A stretch of DNA of 64,000 nucleotides from Streptomyces acidicola. GTDB lineage: Bacteria; Actinomycetota; Actinomycetes; Streptomycetales; Streptomycetaceae. The notes below the pieces were generated by a model that saw nothing but the letters and a program-made list of their open reading frames with translations, was not told where the DNA came from and made no database searches. The stretch covers positions 1 to 64,000 of the forward strand of contig NZ_VMNX01000018.1 of NCBI RefSeq assembly GCF_009377235.1, written 5' to 3'. This document shows, piece by piece, positions 35,175 to 43,001 of the stretch. How positions within the stretch are numbered: the first letter of the stretch is position 1; each line of letters opens with the position of its first letter. A program made the translations under genes and the position numbers.

Positions 35175-35288
35175 GTGTGCCACTTCCTCGTGTGCGGTGG
35201 GGACGACAGATATGTGTCGGCACACCGTAGGAACTCGTGCGTCGGTCACACATATGGCGGGACAACATAGTTCAGGGGCGGGCTATGC
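35082..35288 (-). repeat. Right copy of the 200-bp direct repeat
   Basis: It matches 11038-11240 in the same orientation, 24,044 bp away. Identity is perfect over the first 30 bases (35082-35111), very high to the start codon, and lower upstream. Left of 35082 there is no similarity to the permease gene. An extra dyad, ATATGTGT with ACACATAT around 35210-35256, is seen only in this copy. Confidence 0.85.
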
Positions 35289-35299
35289 GTGTGACCCCC

Positions 35300-35478
35300 A
35301 TGAGCAACGTGAACGTCTACGGCCTGATCCAGGCCCGCGGACCGCTCGGTTTCTTCGGCAACTTCCTTCCGGTCGCCTACATCAACGTCTTCGCCGGGAT
35401 CGGCTGCTGTGGGTCGCCTCCGGCGGCGGGACGACACTGGTGATCACCGCGAACAAGGCCTTCGCTGACGTCTCCTGA
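35300..35478 (+). pseudogene. Small unrecognised ORF, apparently frameshifted
   Basis: ATG 35300 opens a protein-like frame (VYGLIQARGPLGFFGNFLPV then AYINVFAGIG). After about 35400 the likely continuation is in another frame (LLWVASGGGTTLVITANKAF) ending at TGA 35476-35478. It is divergent from the truncated permease copy. I do not recognise the family. From 35479 to 35600 there is only a gap before the DUF998 gene. Confidence 0.3.
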
Positions 35479-35600
35479 CGGTATTTCAGGGCCGAGGGTT
35501 GCTGGGCCACGTTCCGAAGGGCGGCCCGGGCGGCCCGCTCGGATGTCGCTCGCCTGCGTGTGCGGGCCGGAGAGACCTTTGGGTGTTTTAACGTTGCTCG

Positions 35601-36185
35601 ATGCGACTTGTGCCTAAATGGGCCCTGCTGTCGTCGGGGTGCGCGCCCGTCGTGATGGTCGGAGGCTGGATGATCGCGGGGTTTCTTGAAGGGCCCGTCT
35701 ACGACCCGGCCACTCAGACGATCAGCGTGCTGGCGGCCCGTGGCGCTTCGGGGTTCTGGGTGATGACCGGTGCGCTGGTCGCTCTGGGTGCCTGTCATCT
35801 GCTGACCGCTTGGGGGCTGCGCGCGGCCGCCCCCGCCGGACGCCTGGCGCTGGGCGGTGGTGGAGTGTCGGCGCTGGTGGTGGCGCTGGTCCCGGCACCG
35901 AGCAGCGGGGGCTCCCTGCGTCACGGCTCAGCTGTCGCGGTCGGGTTCGCTCTCCTGGCGGTGTGGCCGGTCCTGGCCGCCCGTGGCGGCAGCGCCGCAC
36001 CTTGGGGGCTGCGGCCCATACCGTCCCTCGTGGTGACCGCACTGATGGGCGTCGGCGCGGCATGGTTCCTGATCGAAGTGCATGATCAGGGTGACATCGG
36101 GGTCGCCGAACGTGTTGTGACGTCCGTTCAGTCCCTGTGGCCCTTTGTGGTCGTCGCCTCCTGCCTCCGCGACCCCGATCACTGA
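35601..36185 (+). CDS. DUF998 membrane protein
   Basis: This 194-residue protein has about six transmembrane helices. The first loop carries DPATQTISVLAARGASGFWV, which matches the DUF998 pattern (S/T-x-x-S-x-L-x-x-x-G, Trp, helix). The family is widespread in actinobacteria with unknown function. Start ATG/ribosome spacing is acceptable and its length is typical. The convergent DUF5997 gene ends 33 bp away. Confidence 0.75.
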   Translation: MRLVPKWALLSSGCAPVVMVGGWMIAGFLEGPVYDPATQTISVLAARGASGFWVMTGALVALGACHLLTAWGLRAAAPAGRLALGGGGVSALVVALVPAPSSGGSLRHGSAVAVGFALLAVWPVLAARGGSAAPWGLRPIPSLVVTALMGVGAAWFLIEVHDQGDIGVAERVVTSVQSLWPFVVVASCLRDPDH

Positions 36186-36218
36186 ACCTTGTCCGCGCCA
36201 AGCCCCGACTCACAGGAC

Positions 36219-36623
36219 TCAGGCGTGCGAGGGGCCTGTCTGTGCGCCGAGGGCGGCGTTCTTCTCCTTGATGCGTGTGGCTTCCCTGCGGACCTCGGCC
36301 TGGGTGGCGCGCTCTTTCTCCAGCCACTCGGGTCGGTCCGTCAGCAGAGTCTCGATCTGCTCGGTGGTGAGAGGGTCCGTGACCCCACCGCGCGCGAGGC
36401 CCGAGATGGATACGCCGAGTTTCTCCGCGACCACCGGACGGGGGTGGGGGCCGTTGCGCCGGAGCTCACGCAGCCACTCGGGCGGGTTGGTCTGGAGCTC
36501 GTTCAACTCGGCGCGTGAGACGACACCGGCCTGGAACTCGGCCGGGGTGGCCTCAAGGTACACACCCAGCTTCTTCGCCGCGGTCGCGGGCTTCATCGTC
36601 TGGGTGGTCTGTTGCGACTTCAT
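36219..36623 (-). CDS. DUF5997 protein built from two 50-residue repeats
   Basis: This 134-residue cytoplasmic protein has an internal duplication without gaps, period 50: AKKLGV at 16-21 matches AEKLGV at 66-71, and LQTNPPEWL at 43-51 matches LLTDRPEWL at 93-101. Each unit starts with a helix-turn-helix-like stretch (VVAEKLGVSISGLARGGV in unit 2), and a charged helix closes the protein. ATG 36623 or the internal Met10 could be the start. It is divergent from an HTH-less LysR-domain protein, a pairing I believe is common in Streptomyces. Function unknown; DNA binding is my inference. Confidence 0.78.
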   Translation of the reverse strand: MKSQQTTQTMKPATAAKKLGVYLEATPAEFQAGVVSRAELNELQTNPPEWLRELRRNGPHPRPVVAEKLGVSISGLARGGVTDPLTTEQIETLLTDRPEWLEKERATQAEVRREATRIKEKNAALGAQTGPSHA

Positions 36624-36635
36624 GGTGTCCAGACT

Positions 36636-36659
36636 ATCCGCACTGTCCATCCGCACTGT
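36636..36659. repeat. Direct repeat in the DUF5997/LysR-domain promoter
   Basis: ATCCGCACTGT occurs at 36636-36646 and 36649-36659, a 13-bp period, in the 111-bp divergent gap, 13 bp from the DUF5997 start codon. This is a candidate operator for autoregulation. Confidence 0.5.
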
Positions 36660-36734
36660 TCGCCGTGCACGCGACCGCTGACTGCGAGAGCTCGCCCTGC
36701 GGGACCTCTCCCCTTCGACCGGTAGCCTGGCCGA

Positions 36735-37529
36735 GTGACAGGTTCGGAAGTTTCCCCTTCGTTCCGGCTCGCGTATGTCCCGGGGGTGACGCCCGCCAAG
36801 TGGGTGCGGATCTGGAACGAGCGCCTGCCCGACGTCCCCTTGACCCTCGTCCCCGTGCCGGCCGCGGAGGCGGCGGATGCGCTGCGCGACGAGGGAGCGG
36901 ACGCGGCGCTGCTGCGGCTGCCGGTCGACCGTACGGTCTTCAGCGCGATTCCCCTCTACACCGAGACCACGGTGGTGGTCGTCCCCAAGGATCACCTCGC
37001 GACAGCCGTGGACGAGGTGGCGGTGGAGGACCTCGCCGACGATGTCGTGTTCCACCCGCTCGATGATGTCCTCGGCTGGGACCAGCTGCCGGGGCGGCCC
37101 GCCCTCGAACGCCCCGCCACGACGGCCGACGCCATCGAACTCGTGGCGGCAGGCGTGGGTGTCCTCGTCGTCCCTCAGTCGCTGGCCCGCCTGCACCACC
37201 GCAAAGATCTCACCTACCGGCCGCTCGTGGACGCCCCCCAGTCGAGCGTCGCGCTGTCGTGGCCCGAGGATGCGACGACCGACCTGGTCGAGGACTTCAT
37301 CGGGATCGTCCGCGGCCGGACGGTCAACAGCACCCGGGGGCGCACGGTGGCCCCGGCGCAGCAGGAGCGCAAGCAGCCCGACGCGGTCCGCGCACGGCGG
37401 AAGCCCACGGCAGGGAATCCGAGCGGCAAGAAGACCAAGAGGACGGGGGGTGGTTCCGGCGGCTCCGGAAGCTCCGGCGGTTCCGGTGGCTCCAGAGGCG
37501 GCAAGCGCGGGAGGCCGCGCCACAGGTGA
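36735..37529 (+). CDS. LysR-type substrate-binding domain protein without HTH
   Basis: In this 264-residue protein, residues 8-200 form one complete LysR effector-binding fold (FRLAYVPGVTPAKWVRIWNE; VVVPKDHLA; a second lobe with AAGVGVLVVPQS; crossover back to ALSWPEDA). No winged helix precedes it: the frame starts directly with the first strand and the upstream DNA is the divergent promoter. The last 60 residues are Lys/Arg/Gly/Ser-rich (GGGSGGSGSSGGSGGSRGGK) and could bind nucleic acid. I infer a partner role with the divergent DUF5997 protein. Confidence 0.8.
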   Translation: MTGSEVSPSFRLAYVPGVTPAKWVRIWNERLPDVPLTLVPVPAAEAADALRDEGADAALLRLPVDRTVFSAIPLYTETTVVVVPKDHLATAVDEVAVEDLADDVVFHPLDDVLGWDQLPGRPALERPATTADAIELVAAGVGVLVVPQSLARLHHRKDLTYRPLVDAPQSSVALSWPEDATTDLVEDFIGIVRGRTVNSTRGRTVAPAQQERKQPDAVRARRKPTAGNPSGKKTKRTGGGSGGSGSSGGSGGSRGGKRGRPRHR

Positions 37530-37569
37530 GGCGCGGCGACGCGTGAGCGGAAGCCGACGATGTGCGGAA

Positions 37570-37619
37570 GTCGGGTACCGATACCGATACCGATACCGGT
37601 GCCGGGATCGGTACCCGAC
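37570..37619. repeat. Hairpin with tandem TACCGA units between convergent genes
   Basis: GTCGGGTACCGAT (37570-37582) pairs perfectly with ATCGGTACCCGAC (37607-37619). The intervening segment and left arm contain four consecutive TACCGA/TACCGG hexamers (37575-37598). It lies in the 219-bp gap between the convergent LysR-domain and gap genes and may terminate one or both. Confidence 0.7.
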
Positions 37620-37748
37620 CGGCGGGCGGCGGTCGGGGAACAACTCGACGCCGATCGGGATCGGTTGTCGCCCCACCGGCGCTCGCCTGTGGGACACCGG
37701 ATCGGACAGCTCACGGTGAGCGGTCCGCCGCGAGCGGCTCCGCCCTGA

Positions 37749-39203
37749 TCAGACCGCCGGGGACGGGTACGTCGGGTATTCCACTCCGGAGACGTGCTGG
37801 ACGACGCGGATGACCTGGCAGGAGTAGCCGAACTCGTTGTCGTACCAGAGGTAGAGGATCGCGTTGTCGCCGTCGACCTTGGTGGCACCGGCGTCGACGA
37901 TCGAGGCGTGGCGCGAGCCGATGAAGTCGCTGGAGACCGCGTCGGGGGCCGTGGTGAAGTCGATCTGGCGCTTGAGTGGCGAGGTCAGCGACACGTCGCG
38001 GAGGTGGTCGAGGACCTCCTCGCGGGTGGTCTCGCGCCCGAGTCGCAGGCTGAGGATCGCGATCGACACGTCCGGAACCGGCACCCGGATCGAGCTGCCG
38101 GTGATCGGCGCCTTGAGCTCGGGCAGCGCCTTGGCGACGGCCGAGGCGGCACCCGTCTCGGTGATGACCATGTTGAGCGGCGCCGAGCGGCCGCGGCGCT
38201 CCGCCTTGTGGTAGTTGTCCAGCAGGTTCTGGTCGTTGGTGAACGAGTGGACGGTCTCCACGTGGCCGCGCAGGACGCCGTACTCGTCCGCCATCGCCTT
38301 CAGCGGCGGGACGATCGCGTTGGTGGTGCAGGACGCGCAGGACAGGATCTGCTCGTCCGGCTTGACCTTGTCGTGGTTGACGCCGTGGACGATGTTCGGG
38401 ACGTCGCCCTTGCCCGGCGCGGTCAGGACTACCTTGTCGATGCCGGGACGAAGGTGCTTCGACAGGCCCTCGCGGTCGCGCCACTTGCCGGTGTTGTCGA
38501 TGAGGATGGCGTTCTTGATGCCGTACGCGGTGTAGTCGATCTCCGACGGGTCGCTCGCGTATATCACCTTGATGACGTTGCCGTTGGCGATGATCGTGTC
38601 GTTCGCCTCGTCGACGGTGATCGTGCCCTGGAACTGGCCGTGGATGGAGTCGCGGCGCAGCAGCGAGGCGCGCTTGACGAGATCCTCGGCGGCCCGGCCA
38701 CCACCACCGCGGACGACGATGGCGCGCAGCCGCAGACCGTTGCCGGAGCCCGCCTTCTCGATCAGCAGGCGGGCGACGAGACGGCCGATCCGGCCGAAGC
38801 CGTACAGGACGACGTCGCGCCCCTCACCGCGCTCGATCTTGTTGGCTCCCGTGGCGCCGGCGACGGCCTCGGCGGTGAACTCCCGCACCGAGAGACCGCG
38901 GTTGTCGGTGCCGTAGGTCGCGGCGAGCATGCCGATGTCGATCTGGGACGGGCCGAGATCGAGCGTGGTGAGCGCCTGCAGAAACGGCAGGGTCTCCGTG
39001 ACCGACAACTCCTCACCGGCGATCTGCCGGGCGAACCGGTGGGTCTTGAGGATGCTGACCACCGACTTGTTCACCAGGGAGCGGCTGTGCAGCAGGACCG
39101 TGACGTCCCGCTCGCGGTGCAGCTTCCCGATCATCGGGATCATCGACTCCGCGATCTCCTCGCGGGTATTCCAGTTGGTGAACGAGTCCTCGTTGAGAGT
39201 CAC
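37749..39203 (-). CDS. gap: Glyceraldehyde-3-phosphate dehydrogenase, long actinobacterial form
   Basis: This 484-residue enzyme converts glyceraldehyde 3-phosphate to 1,3-bisphosphoglycerate, or the reverse, in glycolysis/gluconeogenesis. An N-terminal extension of about 125 residues precedes the Rossmann domain (GFGRIGR at 135-141). Catalytic Cys292 is in SCASCTTN and the phosphate site follows. The extended form occurs beside the classical 335-residue Gap in many actinobacteria and is probably a second isozyme. The upstream 380 bp contain the promoter plus decayed DNA. It shows no operon partner. Confidence 0.92.
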   Translation of the reverse strand: MTLNEDSFTNWNTREEIAESMIPMIGKLHRERDVTVLLHSRSLVNKSVVSILKTHRFARQIAGEELSVTETLPFLQALTTLDLGPSQIDIGMLAATYGTDNRGLSVREFTAEAVAGATGANKIERGEGRDVVLYGFGRIGRLVARLLIEKAGSGNGLRLRAIVVRGGGGRAAEDLVKRASLLRRDSIHGQFQGTITVDEANDTIIANGNVIKVIYASDPSEIDYTAYGIKNAILIDNTGKWRDREGLSKHLRPGIDKVVLTAPGKGDVPNIVHGVNHDKVKPDEQILSCASCTTNAIVPPLKAMADEYGVLRGHVETVHSFTNDQNLLDNYHKAERRGRSAPLNMVITETGAASAVAKALPELKAPITGSSIRVPVPDVSIAILSLRLGRETTREEVLDHLRDVSLTSPLKRQIDFTTAPDAVSSDFIGSRHASIVDAGATKVDGDNAILYLWYDNEFGYSCQVIRVVQHVSGVEYPTYPSPAV

Positions 39204-39530
39204 AGGCTTCTCTTTCGAGCTAGGCGGCGCTCATATGCTAACCCCCTGTCGTTTTTACTGTTCAGCGGGGTGCGATCGCCCCGCTCGCTACGGGTCGGGT
39301 GCGGGCGATCGGCCTTGTCTGGTCCGGTAGTTGGCCCACTTTGCTGATCGCCTTGCCTGACGGGCCGAAGTGAAGCAGGCCCCCTCCTTCGAGGCCCGGC
39401 TCCTGCCCGGAGCGGGCGATGCGCGGTCGTCGCGGGAGCGGATCCTGTACGTCGCGGCTTGTCGAACGCATCTCATCGCCAGTGAGTTTGGAAAGTAGAC
39501 TCAGCATTTCGGAGCAGAGCTTGAAGGGAA
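39204..39530. other. Gap with promoter of gap and a possible TetR scrap
   Basis: Near 39264-39285 there is a 7-bp hairpin (AGCGGGG/CCCCGCT). On the plus strand around 39419-39496 the frame DARSSRERILYVAACRTHLI then ASEFGK* resembles the first helix of a TetR repressor, but it ends after about 25 residues. No intact repressor gene is present next to the palindromic operator that follows. Confidence 0.4.
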
Positions 39531-39567
39531 AAACCGATCGTTTACGGTGAGGGAAAACGATCGGTTT
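39531..39567 (+). promoter_or_regulatory. Palindromic operator before the SDR gene
   Basis: AAACCGATCGTTT (39531-39543) and AAACGATCGGTTT (39555-39567) are exact inverted repeats separated by 11 bp, ending 16 bp before the SDR start codon. Size and symmetry suit a TetR-family repressor; a binding protein there would block initiation. Confidence 0.7.
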
Positions 39568-39583
39568 CCCGTCAGCGTGCAAC

Positions 39584-40285
39584 ATGACTGAGATCAAGGG
39601 CGCCGTCGTTTTCGTCACCGGCGGCAGCCGCGGCATCGGCAGGGCGATGGTGGAGGAGCTGTACGTCCGCGGTGCCGCCAAGGTCTACGCCACGGCCCGC
39701 GATCCGCGGATCGTGACGCATCCCGACGCCGTGCCGGTGGCTCCGGAGGTCACCGATCCCGCCTCCGTGGCAACCGCTGCCGCGCAGGCCCAGGACGTCA
39801 CGATCCTGATCAACAACGCCGGCGCGATGGTGGGTGCGTCCTTCCTCGACTCGCCCGTCGACGACACACGCCAGGAGTTCGAGACCACTTTCTACGGACC
39901 GCTGCTGGTCACCCGCGCCTTCGTGCCGGTCATCGAGCGCAACGGCACTGGTCACATCCTCAACGTCCACTCCGCGCTCTCGTGGCTGGGCGGCTACGGT
40001 TCCTGCAGTGCCTCCAAGGCCGCGCTGTGGTCGCAGACCAACTCCCTGCGCCTGGAGTTGAGGCCGCGTGGCATCGCGGTCACCGGACTCCACATGGCCC
40101 AGGTGGACACCGACATGACCGCCGGTTTCGAAGTGCCCAAGTCCACACCCGGTGACATCGCGGCACTCGCGCTCGACGGGATCGAGGAAGGAGCTCACGA
40201 GGTGCTGGCCGACGACATCACACGGCAGGTCGAGGCGGGCCTGTCCGGAGAGCTGTCGGTGCTGTACCCGGAGCTGGCGCAGTAG
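39584..40285 (+). CDS. SDR oxidoreductase with Tyr-to-Cys change at the active site
   Basis: This 233-residue short-chain dehydrogenase has NAD(P)-binding TGGSRGIG at about 12-19 and NNAG. The usual catalytic YSASK appears as CSASK: codon TGC (40004-40006) gives Cys141 four residues before Lys145. TAC to TGC is one transition. The Ser of HSALSW is kept. In classical SDRs the tyrosine donates the proton, so activity would be lost or greatly reduced unless another residue replaces it. It is directly behind a palindromic operator and has no co-transcribed gene. Confidence 0.8.
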   Translation: MTEIKGAVVFVTGGSRGIGRAMVEELYVRGAAKVYATARDPRIVTHPDAVPVAPEVTDPASVATAAAQAQDVTILINNAGAMVGASFLDSPVDDTRQEFETTFYGPLLVTRAFVPVIERNGTGHILNVHSALSWLGGYGSCSASKAALWSQTNSLRLELRPRGIAVTGLHMAQVDTDMTAGFEVPKSTPGDIAALALDGIEEGAHEVLADDITRQVEAGLSGELSVLYPELAQ

Positions 40286-40340
40286 CACCGGCGACCGGCC
40301 AGTGGTTGTCGGTGACCGACCCTTGACTGGCACGCGCTAC

Positions 40341-40352
40341 TAGCGCGCTCTA
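40341..40352 (+). promoter_or_regulatory. Candidate LacI operator, regulator promoter
   Basis: TAGCGCGCTCTA here is identical to 42813-42824 upstream of the sugar-binding lipoprotein. It lies about 90 bp before the LacI-family gene, fitting autoregulation. Confidence 0.6.
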
Positions 40353-40443
40353 TTGCGAGTAGGATGAGCCTTGCTCACATGTCATGTCAGTGCCTTGCTG
40401 CTGGGGGGACGGAGACTGCCCGTAGGGTGGGCGCCGGCGAAGG

Positions 40444-41487
40444 GTGGGTTCACAGGTGGATGCATCGGGCAGGCAGCGGCCCACGATGGCGGACGTCGCC
40501 GCCCGGGCGGGCGTGTCCAGGGCACTCGTCTCGATCATCTTCCGTGACCAGCCGGGAGCGAGCAAGGAGACCCGCGAGCGGGTCCTGCGCGTCGCCGACG
40601 AGATCGGTTACCGCCCCGACAACGCGGCCAGGCTGCTGGCCCGCGGCCGCAGCCGCACGCTCGGCGTGATGTTCACCGTCCACCAGACCTTCCACACCAA
40701 CCTCATCGCGGGCATCTATCCCGAGGCCGAACGGCTCGGCTACGACGTCCTGCTCTCCGCCGCCACCCGGAGTCGCGACGAGGCCAAGGCGGTCGAGGCC
40801 CTGCTCAGTCACCGCTGCGAGGCGGTGATCCTGCTCGGCCCCGACGCCGAGCCCGGCTACCTCGACGCCCTCGGCCGCCGTACGGTCGCCGTCTCGGTGA
40901 GCCGCCGGGTACCGCAGGCCCACGTCGACTTCGTGCACTCCGCCGAGGGCAAGGGCGTCCGGCAGGCCATGGACCACCTCGTGGAACTGGGGCACCGCCG
41001 GATCGTCCACATCGACGGTGGTCAGGGGCCCGGCTCGGCGGACCGGCGGCGCGCCTACCGGGCCGCGATGCGCCGCCATGGACTCCAGGCCGAGTTGCGG
41101 GTGATCCCCGGTGACCACACCGAGCAGTCGGGCATCGAGGCGGGAGAGCTGCTCCTGAGCGAGCGGGACAGCGGTCGGCCGCTGCCGACGGCGGTTCTCG
41201 CGGGCAACGACCGTTGTGCGTGGGGGCTGTTGATGGCGCTGACGCGGGCGGGCATCGACGTCCCGCGCGACATGTCCGTCATCGGGTACGACGACAGCCA
41301 CCTCTCCCACCTGATGCCGATCGGCCTGACCACCGTCCGCCAGGACGCGGCCCTCATGGCGGAGCACGCGGTCAGGTTCGCCGTGGAGCGGCTGGAGGAC
41401 GAGCGGCTGGAGCCCAGGGAAGCGGTACTGGACCCGAAGCTGGTGGTGCGGGGGACCAGTGGACCGGTTCCGGAGGCCTCGGCCTGA
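40444..41487 (+). CDS. LacI-family regulator of the sugar-binding lipoprotein
   Basis: This 347-residue protein has an N-terminal HTH (MADVAARAGVSRALVSIIFR, residues about 15-35) with hinge helix ARLLARGRS, then the periplasmic-binding-protein-like domain to the end (GYDDSHLSHLMPIGLTTVRQ near the C-terminus). GTG 40444 or GTG 40456 may be the start; GAAGGG precedes the latter at a usable distance. It is convergent with the binding-protein gene, and the same 12-bp motif is found before both genes, so it probably represses both until its sugar is present. Confidence 0.88.
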   Translation: MGSQVDASGRQRPTMADVAARAGVSRALVSIIFRDQPGASKETRERVLRVADEIGYRPDNAARLLARGRSRTLGVMFTVHQTFHTNLIAGIYPEAERLGYDVLLSAATRSRDEAKAVEALLSHRCEAVILLGPDAEPGYLDALGRRTVAVSVSRRVPQAHVDFVHSAEGKGVRQAMDHLVELGHRRIVHIDGGQGPGSADRRRAYRAAMRRHGLQAELRVIPGDHTEQSGIEAGELLLSERDSGRPLPTAVLAGNDRCAWGLLMALTRAGIDVPRDMSVIGYDDSHLSHLMPIGLTTVRQDAALMAEHAVRFAVERLEDERLEPREAVLDPKLVVRGTSGPVPEASA

Positions 41488-41494
41488 GGGCCCG

Positions 41495-41575
41495 GCCGGC
41501 GGCAGAGGCGTGGGTGCGGCGGGTGCCGCTGCTCACGCCGCCGCCGTTGCCGCTGGTCACGCGTCTGCCGCCGGC
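41495..41575. terminator. Bidirectional terminator
   Basis: GCCGGCGGCAGAGGCGTG (41495-41512) pairs with 41558-41575 at 17 of 18 positions. It fills the 105-bp gap between the convergent LacI-family and sugar-binding protein genes. Confidence 0.7.
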
Positions 41576-41592
41576 GACGCCGACCCCTACGG

Positions 41593-42603
41593 CTATCGCG
41601 TCCCCTTCGCGGCGAACTTGGCGATGTCGGCGACGTTGTCCTTGGTGACGAAGGCCGGACCGGTGAGCACCGGTGCGGCGCCACCGCCGCTGAAGTTGCC
41701 GTTCGTCCGGTACAGCCACAGTGCGTCAACGGACAGGTAGCCCTGCAGATAGGGCTGCTGGTCGACCGAGAACTCGACCTGGCCGTCCGCGACGGCCTTC
41801 ACCAGGTCCTTGTTGAGGTCGAAGGACGCGACCTTGGCCTTGCCGCCCGCGTCGGACACCGACTGCACGGCGGTCAGCGCGAACGGGGCGCCGAGGGTGA
41901 CCACCTGGTCGATGGAGGAGTCCTGCTTGAGCTTGGCCGTGATCGTCGACTTCACGGACGGCATGTCGGTGCCGTTGACGTACAGGGTCTCGGTCTTGCC
42001 CTTGAACCCCTTCTTCAGGCCCGCGCAGCGCGCCTCGAGGGCGACCTGTCCCTGTTCCTGGATGACGCAGACGGCGTGCTTGGCGCCGAGCTCGTTGAGC
42101 CGCTGGCCGAAGGCCTGGCCCGCTATGTTCTCGTCCTGGCCGAAGTACTCGAGCATGCCGAGCTCCTTCCAGTTGTCCAGGCCGGAGTTGAAGCCGACGA
42201 CCGGGATGCCGGCCGCCCTGGCCTTGGCCACGACGTCCTTCATGGCGTCCGGCTTCGCCGCGGTGAGCGCGATACCGTCGACCTTCTGGTCGATCGCGTT
42301 CTGCACCAGGTTGGCCTGGTTGCCGGCGTTGGGATCGCTGGAGTAGACGAGCTTGACGTTGTCCTTGGCCGCTGCGGCCTGGGCGCCCTTGCGGATGAGG
42401 TCCCAGAAGGTGTCGCCGGGGGCCGCGTGCGTGATCATGGCCACGGTCATACGCGGGGTGTTGGCCTTGCCCGCCGAGGTGTCCGCGCCGCCTTCCTCGG
42501 ACTTCTTGCCGCCGGAGCCGCTGGAACAGCCGGCGGCGAGCGCCGTGCCGACGAGGACGGTGGCTGTCAGGGTGGCGGCGCGCGCCCGGTGGTGTCTGCG
42601 CAT
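41593..42603 (-). CDS. Sugar-binding lipoprotein (RbsB/type I SBP)
   Basis: This 336-residue ABC solute-binding protein has a signal peptide with lipobox LAAGC (Cys26) and a Gly/Ser linker. The class of ribose/inositol/erythritol-type binding proteins is indicated by KVDGIALTAAKPDAMKDVV, AAGIPVVGFNSG and FGQDENIAGQAFG. The ligand is not readable. No permease or ATPase gene is adjacent on either side, so it must share a transporter encoded elsewhere or act as a sensor. A LacI-type dyad lies about 200 bp upstream. Confidence 0.87.
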   Translation of the reverse strand: MRRHHRARAATLTATVLVGTALAAGCSSGSGGKKSEEGGADTSAGKANTPRMTVAMITHAAPGDTFWDLIRKGAQAAAAKDNVKLVYSSDPNAGNQANLVQNAIDQKVDGIALTAAKPDAMKDVVAKARAAGIPVVGFNSGLDNWKELGMLEYFGQDENIAGQAFGQRLNELGAKHAVCVIQEQGQVALEARCAGLKKGFKGKTETLYVNGTDMPSVKSTITAKLKQDSSIDQVVTLGAPFALTAVQSVSDAGGKAKVASFDLNKDLVKAVADGQVEFSVDQQPYLQGYLSVDALWLYRTNGNFSGGGAAPVLTGPAFVTKDNVADIAKFAAKGTR

Positions 42604-42796
42604 GTCTGTTGCACCTCGCTGTGCGGTTCGGGCTGGGAGCAGAGGGAAAGGGCGTCGGATACCGGCGGTCGAGCCGTACGACCGGACGAAGGCCGCGTCA
42701 CCCGGCCTGGAGAGGCGGGCGGAGCGGTTGCGGGTGCCCTGTGTGGCGGTGACTGCTGTCTGTGGTGCTCATGGGTGTGGACCACCTGTTCTTCGT

Positions 42797-42827
42797 CACT
42801 GGAGCGCTTTATTAGCGCGCTCTAGTG
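42797..42827 (-). promoter_or_regulatory. LacI-type dyad upstream of the sugar-binding lipoprotein
   Basis: CACTGGAGCGC (42797-42807) pairs with GCGCTCTAGTG (42817-42827) with one mismatch. The right part contains the TAGCGCGCTCTA shared with 40341. The rest of the gap 42604-42898 shows nothing else I can name. Confidence 0.65.
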
Positions 42828-42898
42828 GCAGGAACTATGGGGCCGCCCACAGGGGATGTCAACAGGTTTGTCATGACGTACCAACAAAACGCGCGAGG

Positions 42899-42943
42899 CC
42901 CACGGTTCCGGGGGCGCCGCCGTGTGCACCCCGGAACCGTGGG
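42899..42943 (-). terminator. Terminator of the hexonate operon
   Basis: A perfect 15-bp stem (CCCACGGTTCCGGGG, 42899-42913, with 42929-42943) lies 58 bp after the kdgK stop codon. Confidence 0.82.
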
Positions 42944-43001
42944 CCGACCCTCGTGAGGCGTCGTGTCCGGCGCCTCAGAGGGGCGTCCGCCCCCGTCCGC
43001 T

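Noticed and set aside
37560..37625. CRISPR array from the repeated TACCGA units
   Set aside because: Units are 6 bp, uninterrupted and without spacers; no cas genes.
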